Shown: positions 11,725 to 26,174, numbered from the stretch's first letter. The stretch is 64,000 nt of DNA from Trichoplusia ni (GCF_003590095.1 NC_039478.1:1860001-1924000), one strand, 5' to 3'. Numbers and translations: made by a program. The notes: generated from the sequence alone by a model not told the origin.

Positions 11725-14700
11725 TAGTTTCAAGTTTCCATTGAAACACTTAATTTTAAAATCGAAATATACAAGAAATATTACAGAACTTTATTTTACT
11801 AATAGTGAGAAAAGAGTTTGAATCTTTGAGTATTTTATCGAAATATTATATCTTTTTAATATCACTTATTCTAAGTAAAGTGCATTTTCAAATGTATTCA
11901 GATAGAGATGTGGAAAATGTGTTCGTAGTTGCCTCAAAGGACTCGATACAGGTTTGTAATACCTTTGAAGCAAGGACTGCTTTTATTCACATTTCTCTCG
12001 TAAGCCTCGAAAATAAATATATTGCCAACATTTATACAGTTTATTCACATCTTGTAAGATTGTAACAAGTGAAAATTTATGCTTTTTTTCTTACTGTGAC
12101 GTCATAATGCAAATGTATGTAGGATTACTCTGATCGTGGTCTCGAGCGACGGGTTAATGCAATAAAACAAAACAATATCTACCCATTCAGTCTCACTAAA
12201 TACTTCCAGAACAATAACTAAACAACTAATTTCCAAAATAAACACTACGTTATCAAAATCACCACAGTCAGCCACAGTGGATCAGCCACTAACACAAATC
12301 ACCACATCGGCCTTTCAATAAATACTTTCACTGCTCACATACCGGTGTATGGCCATTCACGTCACCAGCAAACTTCGGTGAATCCCATTCCAAACAGACT
12401 AGCCCTTGAACTACTGGCAACATACTCAAACCTTGCGAACTTGACCTACAAACTATCTCAGTCTAGGTTAGCTGCCGTTTCCGAGAATCCACAGAGTTGA
12501 CAGACATTAATAAGCTGCTCCACACACGGCTCACGTGTTTTGTTTATTTATTTACATGGATTTCGTTTGCGCGGTTTCGTATGAGCGTTGGAAGCAGATT
12601 TTTTAATCTTTTGGTGTGTGAGCGAATGAGTTTTACGTTTTGATACATGTTATTATGAGAAAGGAAATTTGTCAAGATGACAAACAAAAAAAGGTCAAGT
12701 TACAGTGAAAGATGTGATTGAAGACAAATGAAGATTGAACGAACGTATACGCAAAGACAGTTTATGCATTATCTAGCATGGAAAAAAAACGTGAGCTTTC
12801 ACTTTGACCAGCATTCCTTCAAAAGCTAAATAAACTTTAAACAACTATCATAATAATGACAGTCATACATAAAATACACTACACGATAAACCAGAAACTA
12901 AAGCTAAAAAGTAGCAGCATTATTTGCTTATACAGAGAGCGAAAAAGGTCGATTTAATCGTGATTTGCCGGACCGATCGACAGGCGAGCAAACACGACTT
13001 GAAATTGACTTAGGACAAACAATGGAACCACAAATTCGGGGGCTCATGGTTTTGTACCGAGCTGTCAATGGCCGCTGCCTTTCCAACTACGTAATTAGCT
13101 TTACATCGGTTAGGTTAATTCAGTTTGCTCTGCTTAAACTAGTTGGTTACAGAGCTAGAGAATACTGTTATTTCTGTAGCGGACTGTTGAATGATTGGGT
13201 TTTTATTTCTCGATATTTTGCTACTGGTATGGGTAGTTTAGTGTTAAAAACTGACTTTATCGGAAAAAAGTAACAAACAAAAAACGATTACGCAAGGCAT
13301 TATCTAAAGGTTCTACCTTATGTAGTTATCTAACATGTTTTATCTCACAACGGCAAGGTTCGTTCTTAAAACCTTTGTTCTATAAAATTGTCAATATTTA
13401 AAAAAAGTAGTTTGTATATTAGCAGTAGAAGAAAAGAGAAAGCTCCCGACCCACTATATATTATTATATATAAAGTATAGTATTGCTTATACTTGTGCTT
13501 GACCATAGAAACACGAAATTCAATCAATAAAGTAACATTAGTGGGACTCCGTACATTTCCGTCTGCACACAACGTATATTATATATATTCTATATAGATA
13601 AAACAATTTCAGCGCTGTAGAATTTTATTACCTCTAAAAGCAGAATTCGAATTTGGTCTGACTTTTATGACAATATGCACTTATAAGGAAGAACTGAGTG
13701 ACTAAGTTACACCGATTGCAATACTACGTGATGTGGATGTTTCTTTAAAGAATTCCTCCTCTTATTAATTTAATCCTTACATCCAGGAGGACATGCAAAA
13801 AGTCACCTAGATTCAGTACAAGCGGATCGCACAAAAGCCTAGATCCCGCAACATGTTGCGCTGGAGACGAATAGATATTCAAAAACATCTCCGTTTCGTG
13901 TAGTTCTAAATGAAGTATGGTTAATTAAATATATTTCTTAATTCAAAAGTATGATACATCAGTACATTCAATATTGTCATGAGAATAAAGTCAAAAATGT
14001 TAATGTTAAAATTAAATATTAGAAATTACTTAAGCACGGTTAAAAATAATGTTCATTCATATTTTCCGTGAATGAAAGAATCTTCTTTGAAGGTTCCATC
14101 TCAAAATGTCTGTAATATCTCAAATACTGTCGATTTAAAAACTCTTTGAAAATATCTTAATTTATGGAAGGGAACACACTGGTCTAAGCAACACTTAAAA
14201 ACTTATCAGACGACAATATTTATTTCTTTATTCTCATCAAAAACCTTTTTTCCAATGTGAGGATTTTACTCTACTATATTTATGAAATCCCTCTTTCAAA
14301 GGATTATAGAATATTGTTTGCCGAATATTTGGATTTACTACGCTGCAACTGATTCACCCACTGCCGACGTTATTAATGCTATTTGCATTTGTATTTCAAT
14401 ATAAAAATGTTCTTCAGCATATTTACTATGAGGCAAAGTGTTCTATAAAACGTGAGTTTTTGAAACTAAGGCAGCTTATACTTATCAAGTTATAACGTGT
14501 TCAGTCTATCAGCCTTAGGACATGATCGAGACTGTAAGACGTCTGTCGGCAATCAGCTGTTTGAATGGAATCTTTGCCATTGAATATTTGGATGAGGACA
14601 ATTTGAACAAGCTCATGGCGTGAGAGATTAGTGGACATTTGTTAAAAGTACTTCGCATAATTATAATTTATCATCTCTTAACATGTTATTTAAACAATAA

Positions 14701-17700
14701 TTATGTAATCTAGTACCAACTTGTTCCCTCATTTATAAAATTGGTTAACTCAAAAACAACTGCTTAAATTCATAAATAATCAGACAATAAACATAATATC
14801 GGTAGACCCAGTTTAAAATATAAAGTAACACAAAAAATACTGCTGAAATAGGAAACTCGTACAATTTCCAAGCCGTTTGAAAATAGAATGGGCGTAAAAA
14901 GTTCCGATTTGCTATTGCAGCGTAAATATTTTCTATTCTTGTCAGATTTTCTAGCTTATAGTCCGGGGAAGCGGGATTCCCGCGCTCTGACTAACTGAAA
15001 AGATCTTTAAAAAAAGGTTTCGCAGCGAGATGATCGAGTTACACTTTTTCTCGATTTTTTGCGCGATGTTTTCGGCTTCATGCACTCTGGGGCACTTTCT
15101 ATGCAGCGGCAAATTAAAAAAGCTGAATGGTCTTTTTGAGGATACAAGCCACAATTTTGTTATTGCTTGCCTCTGCCTACAATACTTTCTACACACATAC
15201 CTAGATAGATGTATTTAACTTCCCTTAATTTTTTTGTTAATCAAAATAGTTTATTACATGGATTAGGAATATAGATTAGGTATTGTAGAATTTCATTTTT
15301 TATTGTTCGAGTTGGATTCGTCTCTTAATCGAGTGCTAATAAGTGGACCTATTTAAATAAAACAGTAAAAAGATTATAGATTCAAAAAAATCCAATGAAA
15401 TCTCTCTTCAATTATTTTACATGCTCCAAAAAATATTGCATTTTTGTACCAAAGATCAAAGCTTCTGTCATTTCACAATCGCATCCCTTAATTAAATTTG
15501 GTCATTGAATAACGTGAATGTTCAATATTCACGGTGAACCAATCCTTGCATTGATATTTTCAGAGAAGTAATATTTAAAGCAGAAGCTGATATGTCGCAG
15601 CTACTCGTATGACGTCACAAAAGAATGCTTGATTAGTCCGGAGAACGCATTGCGTGCAAGATATTTGATCAGAGCCAACCCCTTTGTGATGCCGTATGAG
15701 ATTTTAATCAAACCAAAAATGTCAACGTTTATTCAATGAACGAACACTGCCCTGTTTTTAGTCTGGTTTCCTAGTATCAAAGGAGATAATAATCCTTTTA
15801 TCTTTTACCTGCATTTTGTTGGTGTCCTCGTTTTCAAATTATTCTTCAGTACGTTTAGTAAAAAATCTATAGCAAATATAATGGTCCAAAAATATTTCAT
15901 GGTCGATCCATTGGTTGGAGAAAAATGATGTTTACAGATTTTTTTTTCGAGATACAAACTTGTCATATTCTTAACTGGCTATTTCTAATCAACTGATAAT
16001 GAATCATTTAATATTTTATAATAGCGTATACAGGTAAGGAACCACGTAACCACGATTGTTTACATAAAATTGTAATAAAAATTTACAGAAAAAGTATGGG
16101 TTTACAAAAAACAATGTTAGGGCGAACTTAAAATTTAAACAAACGAAATTAATAGAAAAGGTGACGCGAGTAACCTGCAACGGTTGCAAGCAAACTGACT
16201 GTGGCATTGCGCGGGCGGCGCGGCTTCTATAGCGTGATGATACTCGTACGTCACCACAGCCTCTATCGCCATGAGAACAATTAGGACTACCCTCGCCTAT
16301 AGATATTTCACATCAAAAACGTAGCGTATAGTGCGTCTCGCATACACTGCTATAGACTTACTTCAAGATTTGGTAGAATTCCAATAGATACCGTTTAGAA
16401 GGACGAACAGCGAAACCTTTGAAGTAAGGATTTGCTGTCAGTAGTTGGGTACTGAAAACCCAATAAGGTCGCATGTTTAATATACAGCATCAATCTTTAC
16501 CACGTTATAAACTGAAAGACCTGCTTATTTGCATGTAACAATGTACAAATTAAGTAATATAATATGTGAATGATATAATGAGGTGCAACGAAACATTCAT
16601 TACCAAATTAATCTAATTTGCTTGTTTAACTCATTAATTACATTGTTTTATCGAAAATGAAACATCAAATTAATGTAACATTCGAATTGCAGTGCTGGGT
16701 GATTCAAAATTAATTAATGAAATAATTTTAACGACGTAATTATTTTAATACACTGTTTTATGAGTAATTTTGAGAGAATCACCGCACGTTGTAAATGGAA
16801 AGTGTGAGTAAATTGTTTATTTTTATATGTATGTATAAAAAGTAACAAGTGTTTATACGGAAATTAATTTTAACATAATCTTCGCCATTTTTGGTACTTG
16901 AGACTATAAAACTAATTTTGCTTTAACATTTTCTAAAACAACTGTCTTCAGATCGACGACAAAACGTAGACAACTTCGGACTTATGGCTTTTAATGTTTT
17001 GTGTATACCTACGTTTACTGTAGAAATGAAAAATATTTAAAAAAGCTTCATCGTCACGGCAAAGCATGGCTAAGTAAATAATAAAGCCGATAAAAATATT
17101 TAAAGTTAGAATTTATAGTATTTAGATAGACATTTACGTAACAACAACTCTAGTTTCATGAGCGTATAATCTATCAGACATCCGTCGCCGTCAGCGGACA
17201 GCGGGAGACTGTCCGATTGGCGGAGCTTGCCCCCCTACCCAACCCCTACCACGAGGTGACATTCAAACTCCGTGAAGGTTGTACGCTTACGACATCGTTT
17301 ATCATCGCGATCGGCACGCTAAATAAACAATAGATATCTAGCGCTAACTTTTATCTCGGTTTCATTCAGCCTGTTCCGCTGAGGTTTCTATCGGTTTGAC
17401 TTACTTTTCAACTGGGGCTGTTAGCTTTTTTATCGTTTTTGTACATACTGTTTACGTACCTCCTTACATCGTTTACAAACTTTTGTGCTTAGTCGTTATA
17501 AATGTAGATTTAGGGGTTGAACAACGTAGTAGGGGAATGTGTGATGTGTGCTTGCCACACATAGCGATAATTTGTGCAATTTGGCGTATTACGTGTTGAT
17601 GCTGGCGAAGCGAAAGCGAATGTGTGCCTATTACTGCTATTTGGTCATTTGTGTTGTGTTATTTGATGGGCAATTTGACTGTCAAATGGATTGTATATGC

Positions 17701-18359
17701 ATGGCTCGAATCTTAGACCATTTTCTTTATCATTTAACTATAATTAAACTTTCACACCATTTAATAGACTTAATAATATAAGAACAAATTTTAGCCTACA
17801 ATAATAAAACACATGCGAAATGTTTGCGCCTTTAATCTGTATTGTGTAATCGAGACATTACGACAACAGTCGGATCCATTTTCAAATCGTTTGTTGTCAT
17901 TCACAGACTTGTTATTTGACTACCTAGACCGAGTAACAAGCAACAGGCTGAAAACTGGAACGACATTTTATATAATCAAGTTACGAAAATAAAACATAGG
18001 CAGAAGGGAGGAGAGAAAAACAGGGTTTCATTTTTAAATTTCGAACCTCGCTGCTATGGAAGGTGATTGGCAATTATTTACTAAAAGCCAAAATTTAATG
18101 CTTTAAAAACTCGTCCAGCGTTATAATTGCCGCGCCAATTACTACTTTCGGGTCCGGATAAAATTGACAATATTCTGTGATCGACACGGTTCGGGGTGGC
18201 GTTCGTGTATGGAATTATATTTTACATGTGTACGAAACAGTTTGTCTCTCTATGAAGATCAGATGTTTTAAGTAAAAACAAAAGCAGTTGTGATTTAAAC
18301 AAACAACTTTATTTTTTCAAGAAAATAAATAATAAAACAAAATTTCTTGGCCTAATAAA
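11725..18359. other. Long non-coding stretch
   Basis: No convincing gene. Points of note: a TAATTA-dense block at 16560-16760, a GC-richer patch at 17170-17300 (gtcagcggacagcgggagac), and a GC patch near 16205-16270. Short frames (such as 12965-13273, 14951-15196 and 17396-17599) show no domain. Confidence 0.45.
16560..16760. promoter_or_regulatory. TAATTA-rich block, possible homeodomain-site cluster
   Basis: Repeated TAAT cores occur within 200 bases (ccaaattaatctaatttg, actcattaattacattg, aaaattaattaatgaaataa, gacgtaattattttaat). AT-rich DNA yields TAAT by chance, so this is a weak candidate for a distal enhancer. Confidence 0.15.
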
Positions 18360-18545
18360 ATTGTCATCAGCGTATACATCATTCTTATCGTTTCATATTG
18401 GGTTTCCTATGGCTACCTTCCAACTCCAGCATCAGATCAGCTCCCAGTTGCCATAATATTTTATTGTCACACTATGACAAATCAGGAAGTCAGTCAAATT
18501 CAACAACAAAATATTTGACTACAGACAAAGGGACAGGCGAAAATA
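18360..18545 (+). repeat. Interspersed repeat fragment
   Basis: Carries tggctaccttccaactccag, catcagatcagctcccagtt, tattgtcacactatgacaaa and tcaggaagtcagtcaaattc in an order I recognise from noctuid genomes, probably a retroelement 3' region. It is non-coding and has diverged. Confidence 0.5.
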
Positions 18546-19275
18546 AATGAAAGCTTTCTATACAAAAAAAAAATCACCAAACCATATTCATATAAAAATA
18601 TTAAAGAACGTTAATCAAACGAGAAGATGTTCAAGACACGTGACTGACATTTAAATGATAAGTCGTAAGGTAAACCTAGTTTCAGCTTTAGCCCGAGAAT
18701 TTGTCAATCAATCATCCACGAGTAGCTGCTTACAAGAGACATATATGTATATGACATGAGGCAATTACCGTAATGGATCTATATGTAGAAGTATCTCACT
18801 TAAGATGGCGATGTGACGTGGACGATTTGAAAGAACACGAAAATCTGTGTTTTTTGTGACGTAGTACGTTTTTAGCTGGGATAGTCTAGTGGTAGGACAG
18901 CAGGACTGAATAATAAAAATTTAATAATATTCATTTATTACATCAGAAAAACATGCACACGCAAGCATGTTTACACAATTGCTTATAAGCTACTTATATG
19001 TTACACAGTGAAAGTATTAAAAATTGTGTCATACAATTAGCATCTGCTGCCGAACAAGGTGTATGGCCTGTATTTCAGCAAGAGAATTTTGAAGAGTTAA
19101 AGGTCTCAAGTTAACACCGAATCTTCAATTGTTGTGTGTGATTTAGAAAGTATGTGATATGTGGGTCCTGCGTTTGATCTCGTTTCGGTCTTGTTGGGTT
19201 GCAGTTCCGTCGAGCTATGAGGGTATGGAAACAGGGGTGCACATGTGTTGGCGCATATGGTTGAATACACAGTAT

Positions 19276-19289
19276 ACACACACACACAC
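19276..19289. repeat. (AC)7 microsatellite
   Basis: Seven AC units just upstream of a SINE copy. Confidence 0.8.
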
Positions 19290-19334
19290 GTAATAATATG
19301 TGCCGCGCAATGCCCGCTATCTGATAACCAAGAT

Positions 19335-19503
19335 TGACTGCACGGATAGCCGAGTGGTGGATGTCACCACGCCAAACCCAATAGGACAAAATTTGTGTGA
19401 TCCACGAATGTTTATTCTGATTCTGGAAGTCTTTGTGCAGTTTACTAAACCACCCCGACACAAGGATTGAATTCTTTAATACAGCAGTCTTTAAAAAATA
19501 CAA
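19335..19503 (+). mobile_element. tRNA-derived SINE, copy 1
   Basis: The head tgactgcacggatagccgag resembles a tRNA A box, followed by tttgtgtgatccacgaatg and an A-rich tail (tttaaaaaatacaaaat). A second copy at 50603-50800 shares the head and the tttgtgtgat..acgaatg block and keeps a B box. The B-box part is lost here. The long minus-strand frame over this region (19111-19503) is a by-product of the element. Confidence 0.65.
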
Positions 19504-19956
19504 AATATATATTTCTAAAGTTTATTACAGCCACAGAGTGGTTACTAAAAATAGGACTAAAGTAGGTTTAAACAGCTCATATAAAAGACCTAGTTTAAAT
19601 TTTAAAACCTGAATTAAGATAACACCCTAATAAATTACACTAAAAACTGCAATTATTTTGGACATTAATCCCCCCTTATTTGTAGCACACATAAAGCTTT
19701 GGTTCGCAAATTTAATCTGTGAGTGTCAGGTAACCGTCTCATTGCAGTATGCGAATTAACGAATAGAGTGCACGTGTATTTGCACGTACATTTGGCACCA
19801 TTATTCGACGGCATTGGTTAGTCTGAAGAGAGATTGAGTGCCGTGACCGAAATTCGTTCAGAGGGATTAATATCTTCGGTCTATCGGTATCCGCAGTCGG
19901 ACAATTCTAGCGAAGTGTTGAGAAGGTGCATTTGCGTGGTAATTGTTGCGCGAACG

Positions 19957-19964
19957 TATAAATA
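19957..19964 (+). promoter_or_regulatory. Isolated TATA-like motif
   Basis: TATAAATA follows a moderately GC-rich stretch (ttgcgcgaacg) and precedes a G10 run at 20017-20026. No open frame or splice structure follows, so promoter function is doubtful. Confidence 0.15.
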
Positions 19965-20016
19965 TATGTCGTAGTTTGTAGGGATTCGGCTTTATGATAA
20001 GGGAGCTGTGAAAGTA

Positions 20017-20026
20017 GGGGGGGGGG
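20017..20026 (+). repeat. G10 homopolymer
   Basis: Ten consecutive G in AT-rich DNA, which is rare here. It may form a local structure. Confidence 0.7.
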
Positions 20027-21344
20027 TTCGATGATGGCCAGTAATGACGTTTAAAAACTAGGTTCGACTTTCGAATGGTAAAAGAAGTTAGATTGATGTA
20101 TCAAAGTATAAACTTAAATTAATAACTGGCGTAATGACTTCGTTTGCGTGAAAAAGTGTCTTTTAGGAGTATTTTTAGAATATATATCTTTGTAAAATTT
20201 TGACTTTTTATATATGACCCAATTAACATGAAACAAACACTAAATATTAAGTAAAGCTTACCCCTTGTATGACAAATCTATATAAACCTTATTTTTAGTA
20301 CGATTTACTTTAAAGTATGTTTAGATAAATTAGTTTTTCTCTACTAACGCCTTTTTTTTCTTACACAGCGGCAAAAACCTACCGGGGTTAATTATTTACC
20401 TATGCATATTTATAGTTCATAGTTCACGTAATATTCCATACTCAATTGCGATGCTACAAACAAGTACACACCTGCAATTAGTCTCAAGCGCCGTTACCAC
20501 TTAAATACACATTACTCACTTGGGCATTAATTTACAATCTCAATACTAAGTTAATTAATTGCAACAAATCATTAGGAGTTATACGATTCCTGGACAATTA
20601 ATCACTCGATTAGTGTTTCGATGTCTATAATAAATGAGTAATTACAACTTAATTTATGTCAGCCGTTTAATTATAAATGATGTGGCAAATCAACCATGAC
20701 AGGTGAAGCGTAAGTTATTACTGCGCTTGACAAGTTTCTTCGTGGTCAAACTATATTAAAAATCTCTCTGTCTTTTATTTTATAATAAAGCGGGAGAGAT
20801 TTTTATTAGTAATAGCGGACTTTTCTCTGCAAAGGCTAGGCAAGATTTTAATTAGACTTTTATTGGGTATCTTTTGATAGCGCAGATCCCGGCTTTTACT
20901 TTCATTTTATATCTCGCAAATTAATTAGCAAAGGACAGCTATTATTCTTAAAGGTAAAACTAAGTGAAATGTTAACTTTTGTGAACTTATTTTTCAATAT
21001 GTATCTTGAGTATTTTTCTGCGACTATCATTCAGGATTTAGATTAAATGCTTGAACTAAAATCTTACCATTGCGTTAACAAGTTGACAAGAGACATGTAC
21101 AGACATCTGAAATTTGAACTTCCATTTGACTTATTTGATCGTTGAGGTTCACTACTTTAAGAAGTAGACACAGAGTACAATAGATTTTTTTGAAATCAAT
21201 CACAATATATTTTTTTTCACAATGTCTAAACAGGCGCTTTAGAAAACTTTAAACTACAGGTCCAGAGACTTTTATCGAGGACGCATCGAAAACATTCGGC
21301 AATAAATTTCATAGGTTACCTCGGTTATGAGAATATAACTGTCC

Positions 21345-21650
21345 CTCACCTAAGGAGCCTTACGTTTAGGAGCTCGCTGTAGAGGAGCTCGTGGCTAACC
21401 TACACACAGTATAACACACAGCTAACCTATACAAGTTGGTCGATCACAGGTTAAGCTACGCTTGACACGGTCAGTCAGTGGATGGGTGACCAACTATGTC
21501 AGAACAAGTTCCTTATTATTTCGGAAGACACGTTAAGTTGTAGGTCCCGGCAGTTATTTATATGCACATCTTGGTCATTCGTTAAGAGGCATAGAAGATA
21601 GATAGGCTGTGTCTATTAAGGGAGTCCCTGTTAAATACTTAGACGCATCC
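21345..21650 (-). mobile_element. Minus-strand copy of the 'cggaggaactcgtcatgacaaa' family
   Basis: Read on +, it shows ggagctcgtggctaacctac, aggttaagctacgcttgaca, agtggatgggtgaccaacta, agttccttattatttcggaa and cacgttaagttgtaggtccc. These are reverse complements of blocks in the copy at 8685-9062. Diverged and non-coding. Confidence 0.65.
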
Positions 21651-24600
21651 AGATAGAATGGAAGCCGTCCAACTTAGTTGAGAAACGACTGGAATGACGA
21701 TGGCCCAAACTATATAAAATCAACACATAAACAATATTAGGAAACTGATAAGTATTTCCTTCAGGTAGGGCACTAACTATCGATTTCAATAGTTTTTTAG
21801 GATTTAGGTTTTTTTGGTCCATTTAACGAGGAACGTTCTTGTTATACCGATACATAATCATTCGCACTGTAAGGAACAGAGATGAAAACGCGTGTCTCAG
21901 CTAGTTAGTAATATAAAACTCACAATAGTTCCATTGTTTCACTATCTCTTTACAAAATAATGACAGATATTTCTTTCATAAATTGGACATTTTCATACAT
22001 TAACAAGCTTTAATAATGGCAAAGAAATCCGATACGTATTGATATTTCGGTTGCCATAGTAACAAATGAATTTGATATAATTGTTTTGTTTTGTGTTCGG
22101 ATAAAATAAATTTCATATTTATCAAGTGGTACCACTTCAACAGAACTTGAATTTATGATAATTTATATTATTATTTTGTAAAACACTTGAGACAGAGTGG
22201 GCGTTGAGTGTTATTAGTATAATAACATATTTATAATAATCTTTTGTTTTTTATTATCTTTTTGTTTTGTTAATTTAATTCAGACTTATACAATATCGTG
22301 ACTTAAACACGCTTTAAATTCTATCCAGTGCTGGTTTCCTAGTGCGATGTTTCCTTCACAATATTCAGCAAGTGATAATTACTTTGCAAGTGCGACCTTT
22401 TACTGAGCGTCCCTACTTATCGAACATGTCTAAGAACATTCACGCATAATAACCAAGAAAACCATTCACCTTTCACCCAAAACAAAACTAAATTATAATC
22501 ACTCATCCATTCGGAAGCTATGATGCCCCAAAAAGACAGACAGACTACTTACAACATCTGTCTTTTTCCGTCGGGGGTTAATAAAAAAACGAACATTGAT
22601 CTCCATACTTATGGTCATAGTCCGCGCTTGGAGTAGTGTTGCTTATATACAGGGCAAGGAATTTGCTCGAATACGGTCGGTTGAAACTCTACAGGTTTGT
22701 ATGCACATTGCCTTAGCATTTGAAAACCACATCGGCCGGTCACCTGTTGGCCTCTAATCAGCTGGTTTTTACTGTTTGCGGCGGTCTTTGGTTATATATT
22801 GTTAAAAATTATGAACTCGATTGGACAATTAATATGCTGTGATAAATGTTATATTTGAAAGTTTATATTACAAGAAATTAGAAAACCATAAAAGATTACA
22901 AAATAATAAAAGAAAATCAGCCAACTATGGACTGGTGCGCCGTCCAAGACTTGGATGGAAGCAATAGAAGTTTGAAAAAATCTTCGTAGAGTTGTGAAAT
23001 TAAGACATGCTATTATGCAGATGGAAATCCCTCAAAATTAATAGTGTTTCACTACATTTTATTGAATAACTCTTCTTTAACAAGTTCATAAATTTGTTGA
23101 GGAATTACAAATTGACCCGTTTTATTATTCACATATTTTTAAAAGCTGTGGTCTCCTGTACTCCTAGAAGAATGGAGGACTGAAACTCCTTGTAGGTATT
23201 TGATTTAAAAGATATTACATGTTGAGTCTTTGATGGAAGTCCAGCCTAGATTAATTTGTTGAACTTACAACTCAAAGTCTCATCACTCCACAAAACAATT
23301 GTTTTCAATTCGTAACTACGCCAATGTGACCTCGTCTAGGCTTTCTATAATCAAAAGCTCCTATTCTTTAAATTATATGCCTTACAATGGGCATTACGAT
23401 GGCGAAACGGTGACGCAAATAGAAGTAAAATAAAACAATACAAATGAAACACTTTTTCACTGAGTAATGACGCATTTGTGTTACAGTTTTGATAACCTTA
23501 AAACTTTTTTTTATACCGATCTCATAAACATAGAACTAGGTCATAAACATCTTGTAAGGCTTCATTTCAAGGATCAGGTTGAATTCCAGAGACCTTGTTG
23601 TACGAGTAAGAATTGATCTTATTTTCCTATTTATGTAACCTACAACTATGGGGTTTCTCATGATATTGTTTTTAATTTGTTTGTATAAACCTTCTTAGTG
23701 TTATAAAAAAGTTCTTAACTGGATGTAAGAAGGCTGTATTACGTCTCTACAATTTGAGTCATTGCTGACAAAAGGTTAATTCGAATTTAGATTTCGAGTA
23801 ACATTCGAGTGTGTATGTTCCACTGACTTATGTGACGTATACCGCTCGGTTTACAACCAATGCAATAGATTAAGAACGACCTCCTTAGTTTTTTTATGAC
23901 TAACTTAGATGACCATTCATATAGCAATTTGTCAAAATTTTAAATAACGAACTAATTACAACCAGTTTTCATTAATGTCTGTCAGTCTGTTATATAGCAA
24001 ACGTTACACTCGTGTTCCGAATTTCTCGACATACTCAGACATATTGGCCGTTGGAGCAACCAAACGGTGTATACCACAAATCACTGAGCATCGACATTGA
24101 TTTGATTGAAACCCTCAATTTGTAGGCATTTGATATGACACTCACCTGAGGCAGTAATTGATCAGAGCGCCTTGTACTGAGATATGTGCTACGATATTTT
24201 CAATCGTGGTGCAGCTTCGAAGTGTTTTAAGACTTTTTTCTTCTATGTAGAAGGGTCCTCTTTTCAAAAGAGGTTAACTTTCGACTAGCGATTTTAATTT
24301 CATCAATCCTATCATTTAATTAGCTTCGTATTATTCATCATCGTTTAAAAATCGTAAAATTAGATAAACTTAAAAAAAGATCTTAAATTTATTTTTTGGT
24401 TTAAATTCAAAATACTCCAAAAGTCAATTCAAACTAATCTTAACTTGATAGTGTCTTTTGTCTGTATGCTCCAGCATCACATTAGTTCTATGTACCTAAT
24501 ATTCAATTATTATGCAATTTACAAATCAAAACCAGCAAAATTTTATCACAATAAGAAACCGGGAAGCAGATGAAATCCAATTTAAATGCACTAAGGACAT

Positions 24601-25854
24601 TTTTGAGCTGTGACAAAAGATTCAAATGTTAAATACCCAGGCTGGTTTTAATCATATTATGATGGAGTTTTTTTTATCAAATCCTCGCTGGAAGGTTACA
24701 TAATGCGACGTTTCGCACTAATGAGCTTTTGATTAAAAATCTGCTTGAAGCTGCGGATTTTTTACGTTGCGTCTCATAAGCCATGTCGTTGAGTATATTA
24801 TACCTATAGTAATGTTAGTCTTGGCGCAGTTATTATAAAGACCCCGCGGAACGGAGAAGGTTCTTAGACTGAAGAGTTTGTTTAAGATATATTTTTTATT
24901 TCCCATGTTTGATGTTCAATCTGGTGTCAGAATTACAAGCAGCACTAGACTACAACATATCTTTAAAAAATATTTTAGGTGTGATCGTTTAAATTAATGT
25001 TGTTAGCTAGCGATGATTCCTTTAATACGCATAGGGATTCATAAAGACATTGATGTGCGCCGATTCGAACCGGCAACTTGGGACTAGGCAATCCAAAGAA
25101 ATGTGTTTGAGATAATATAACCCTTAATAAAGAGTTAACGATCAAATCGACATAAGGTAGAGACAAATCCAAATTACATGACTTATCAACAAGAAAAGTC
25201 ATCGGTATTTATGTGGCAGATTTTAGAAAGAAAATAGTTTATGATAGCGAGAGTTTATGTGAAACATTTCCGATCGACCGATTACATAAATCGGAATGAT
25301 TCATTGTAATGAATGTCGGTGTTGGGTGATGTGATAGGTATACTCATTATCGATTTTGCGAATTGATTAATCACATTGAAAGGTAAATATTTTCGTTATA
25401 ACATTTTATTAAAATCACGAGAACAACTGTATAAAATTTCAATCCGATATAGCATCGCGTTTATAGATACGAGTGTATTTCGTGATAATATTGTAGTATG
25501 TACATGAATACAAATTGAAATCCGACTCAAAATCAATATGAGGATTAAATGCGTCATGACCTATATTTTAAAGGCTTGCGTGTAAATATATTACTATATA
25601 TATGCATATAATGTTTAATAACGTTTATTAAAAAAAAAATATTATCATTTTTTTACTTCGCATATTCGATTGTCATTTTCCTTAGTATTGTGTTGAGTGT
25701 GTGCCTAAGATAAAGGCATTTCAGTTAGTTTTCAAAGCAATTTGGGTCATTCAAATCAGTAATTGAACTGAGTTAAAAATGAGTGCTGACTGTATGAGAA
25801 AAAAAAAACATGATGTTGAACTGTGAGCGAATGTAGAAAACCCTTCAGACCGCA
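21651..25854. other. Non-coding stretch with repeat fragments
   Basis: No gene. A fragment near 22530-22580 (gacagacagac ... gtctttttccgtcgggggtt) looks like a known-style noctuid repeat. A tRNA B-box-like gattcgaaccggcaac at about 25059 (minus strand) may be a SINE remnant. Open frames at 21631-21822 and 24975-25202 lack domains. Confidence 0.4.
22741..22749 (-). promoter_or_regulatory. Snail/Scratch-type E2-box (CAACAGGTG on the minus strand)
   Basis: The + strand reads CACCTGTTG, the reverse complement of the CAACAGGTG site reported for Scratch and Snail proteins. It is about 3.4 kb upstream of the putative Scratch start site, with a CAGCTG E-box a few bases further on (about 22760). It could be an auto- or cross-repression site. 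Other CAGGTG cores in the window lack the full nine-base match. Confidence 0.3.
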
Positions 25855-25895
25855 GTGGGGCAGCAACAGGCTTGTCCCATTTGCGGTCCTGTTGC
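25843..25895. repeat. Interleaved inverted repeats upstream of the Scratch promoter
   Basis: AGCAACAGG pairs with CCTGTTGCT and GACCGCA with TGCGGTC within about 50 bases (gaccgcagtggggcagcaac ... tttgcggtcctgttgct). It is some 280 bases upstream of the TATA box at 26175. The two pairings exclude each other, so it may be a factor-binding site rather than a hairpin. Confidence 0.4.
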
Positions 25896-26174
25896 TTCTG
25901 TTTGCTTTCACTTGACAGAAGTGTGACCAATTCATTTAAAGACTGAGGACTTAAAAAAAAAACATAAACGAAGTGAAAAAATATGTTATGTTATGATAAC
26001 GTAAAAAGAGAAAAAAGTTTTTGAGGTCTCGTCTCGTATATTCATCTGTTCCGTGGAGGCATTGAAATCGTATGTAGGATTCGACGAGCGGAAAAGTATA
26101 GGCCTGAAAAAAGGTCATTGAATTTGGGCTAATTAATTAATCTAACGCAGTAACGTGTTTGTAATCATGCATTC

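Noticed and set aside
18878..18912. tRNA A-box-like tagtctagtggtagg
   Set aside because: No B box or cloverleaf follows; not a tRNA gene.
19111..19503. 130-codon minus-strand frame
   Set aside because: Covers an AC microsatellite and a SINE; no domain, so a chance frame in repeat DNA.
25056..25080. Possible tRNA B box (minus strand)
   Set aside because: No A box at the right distance and no foldable tRNA; most likely a SINE remnant.
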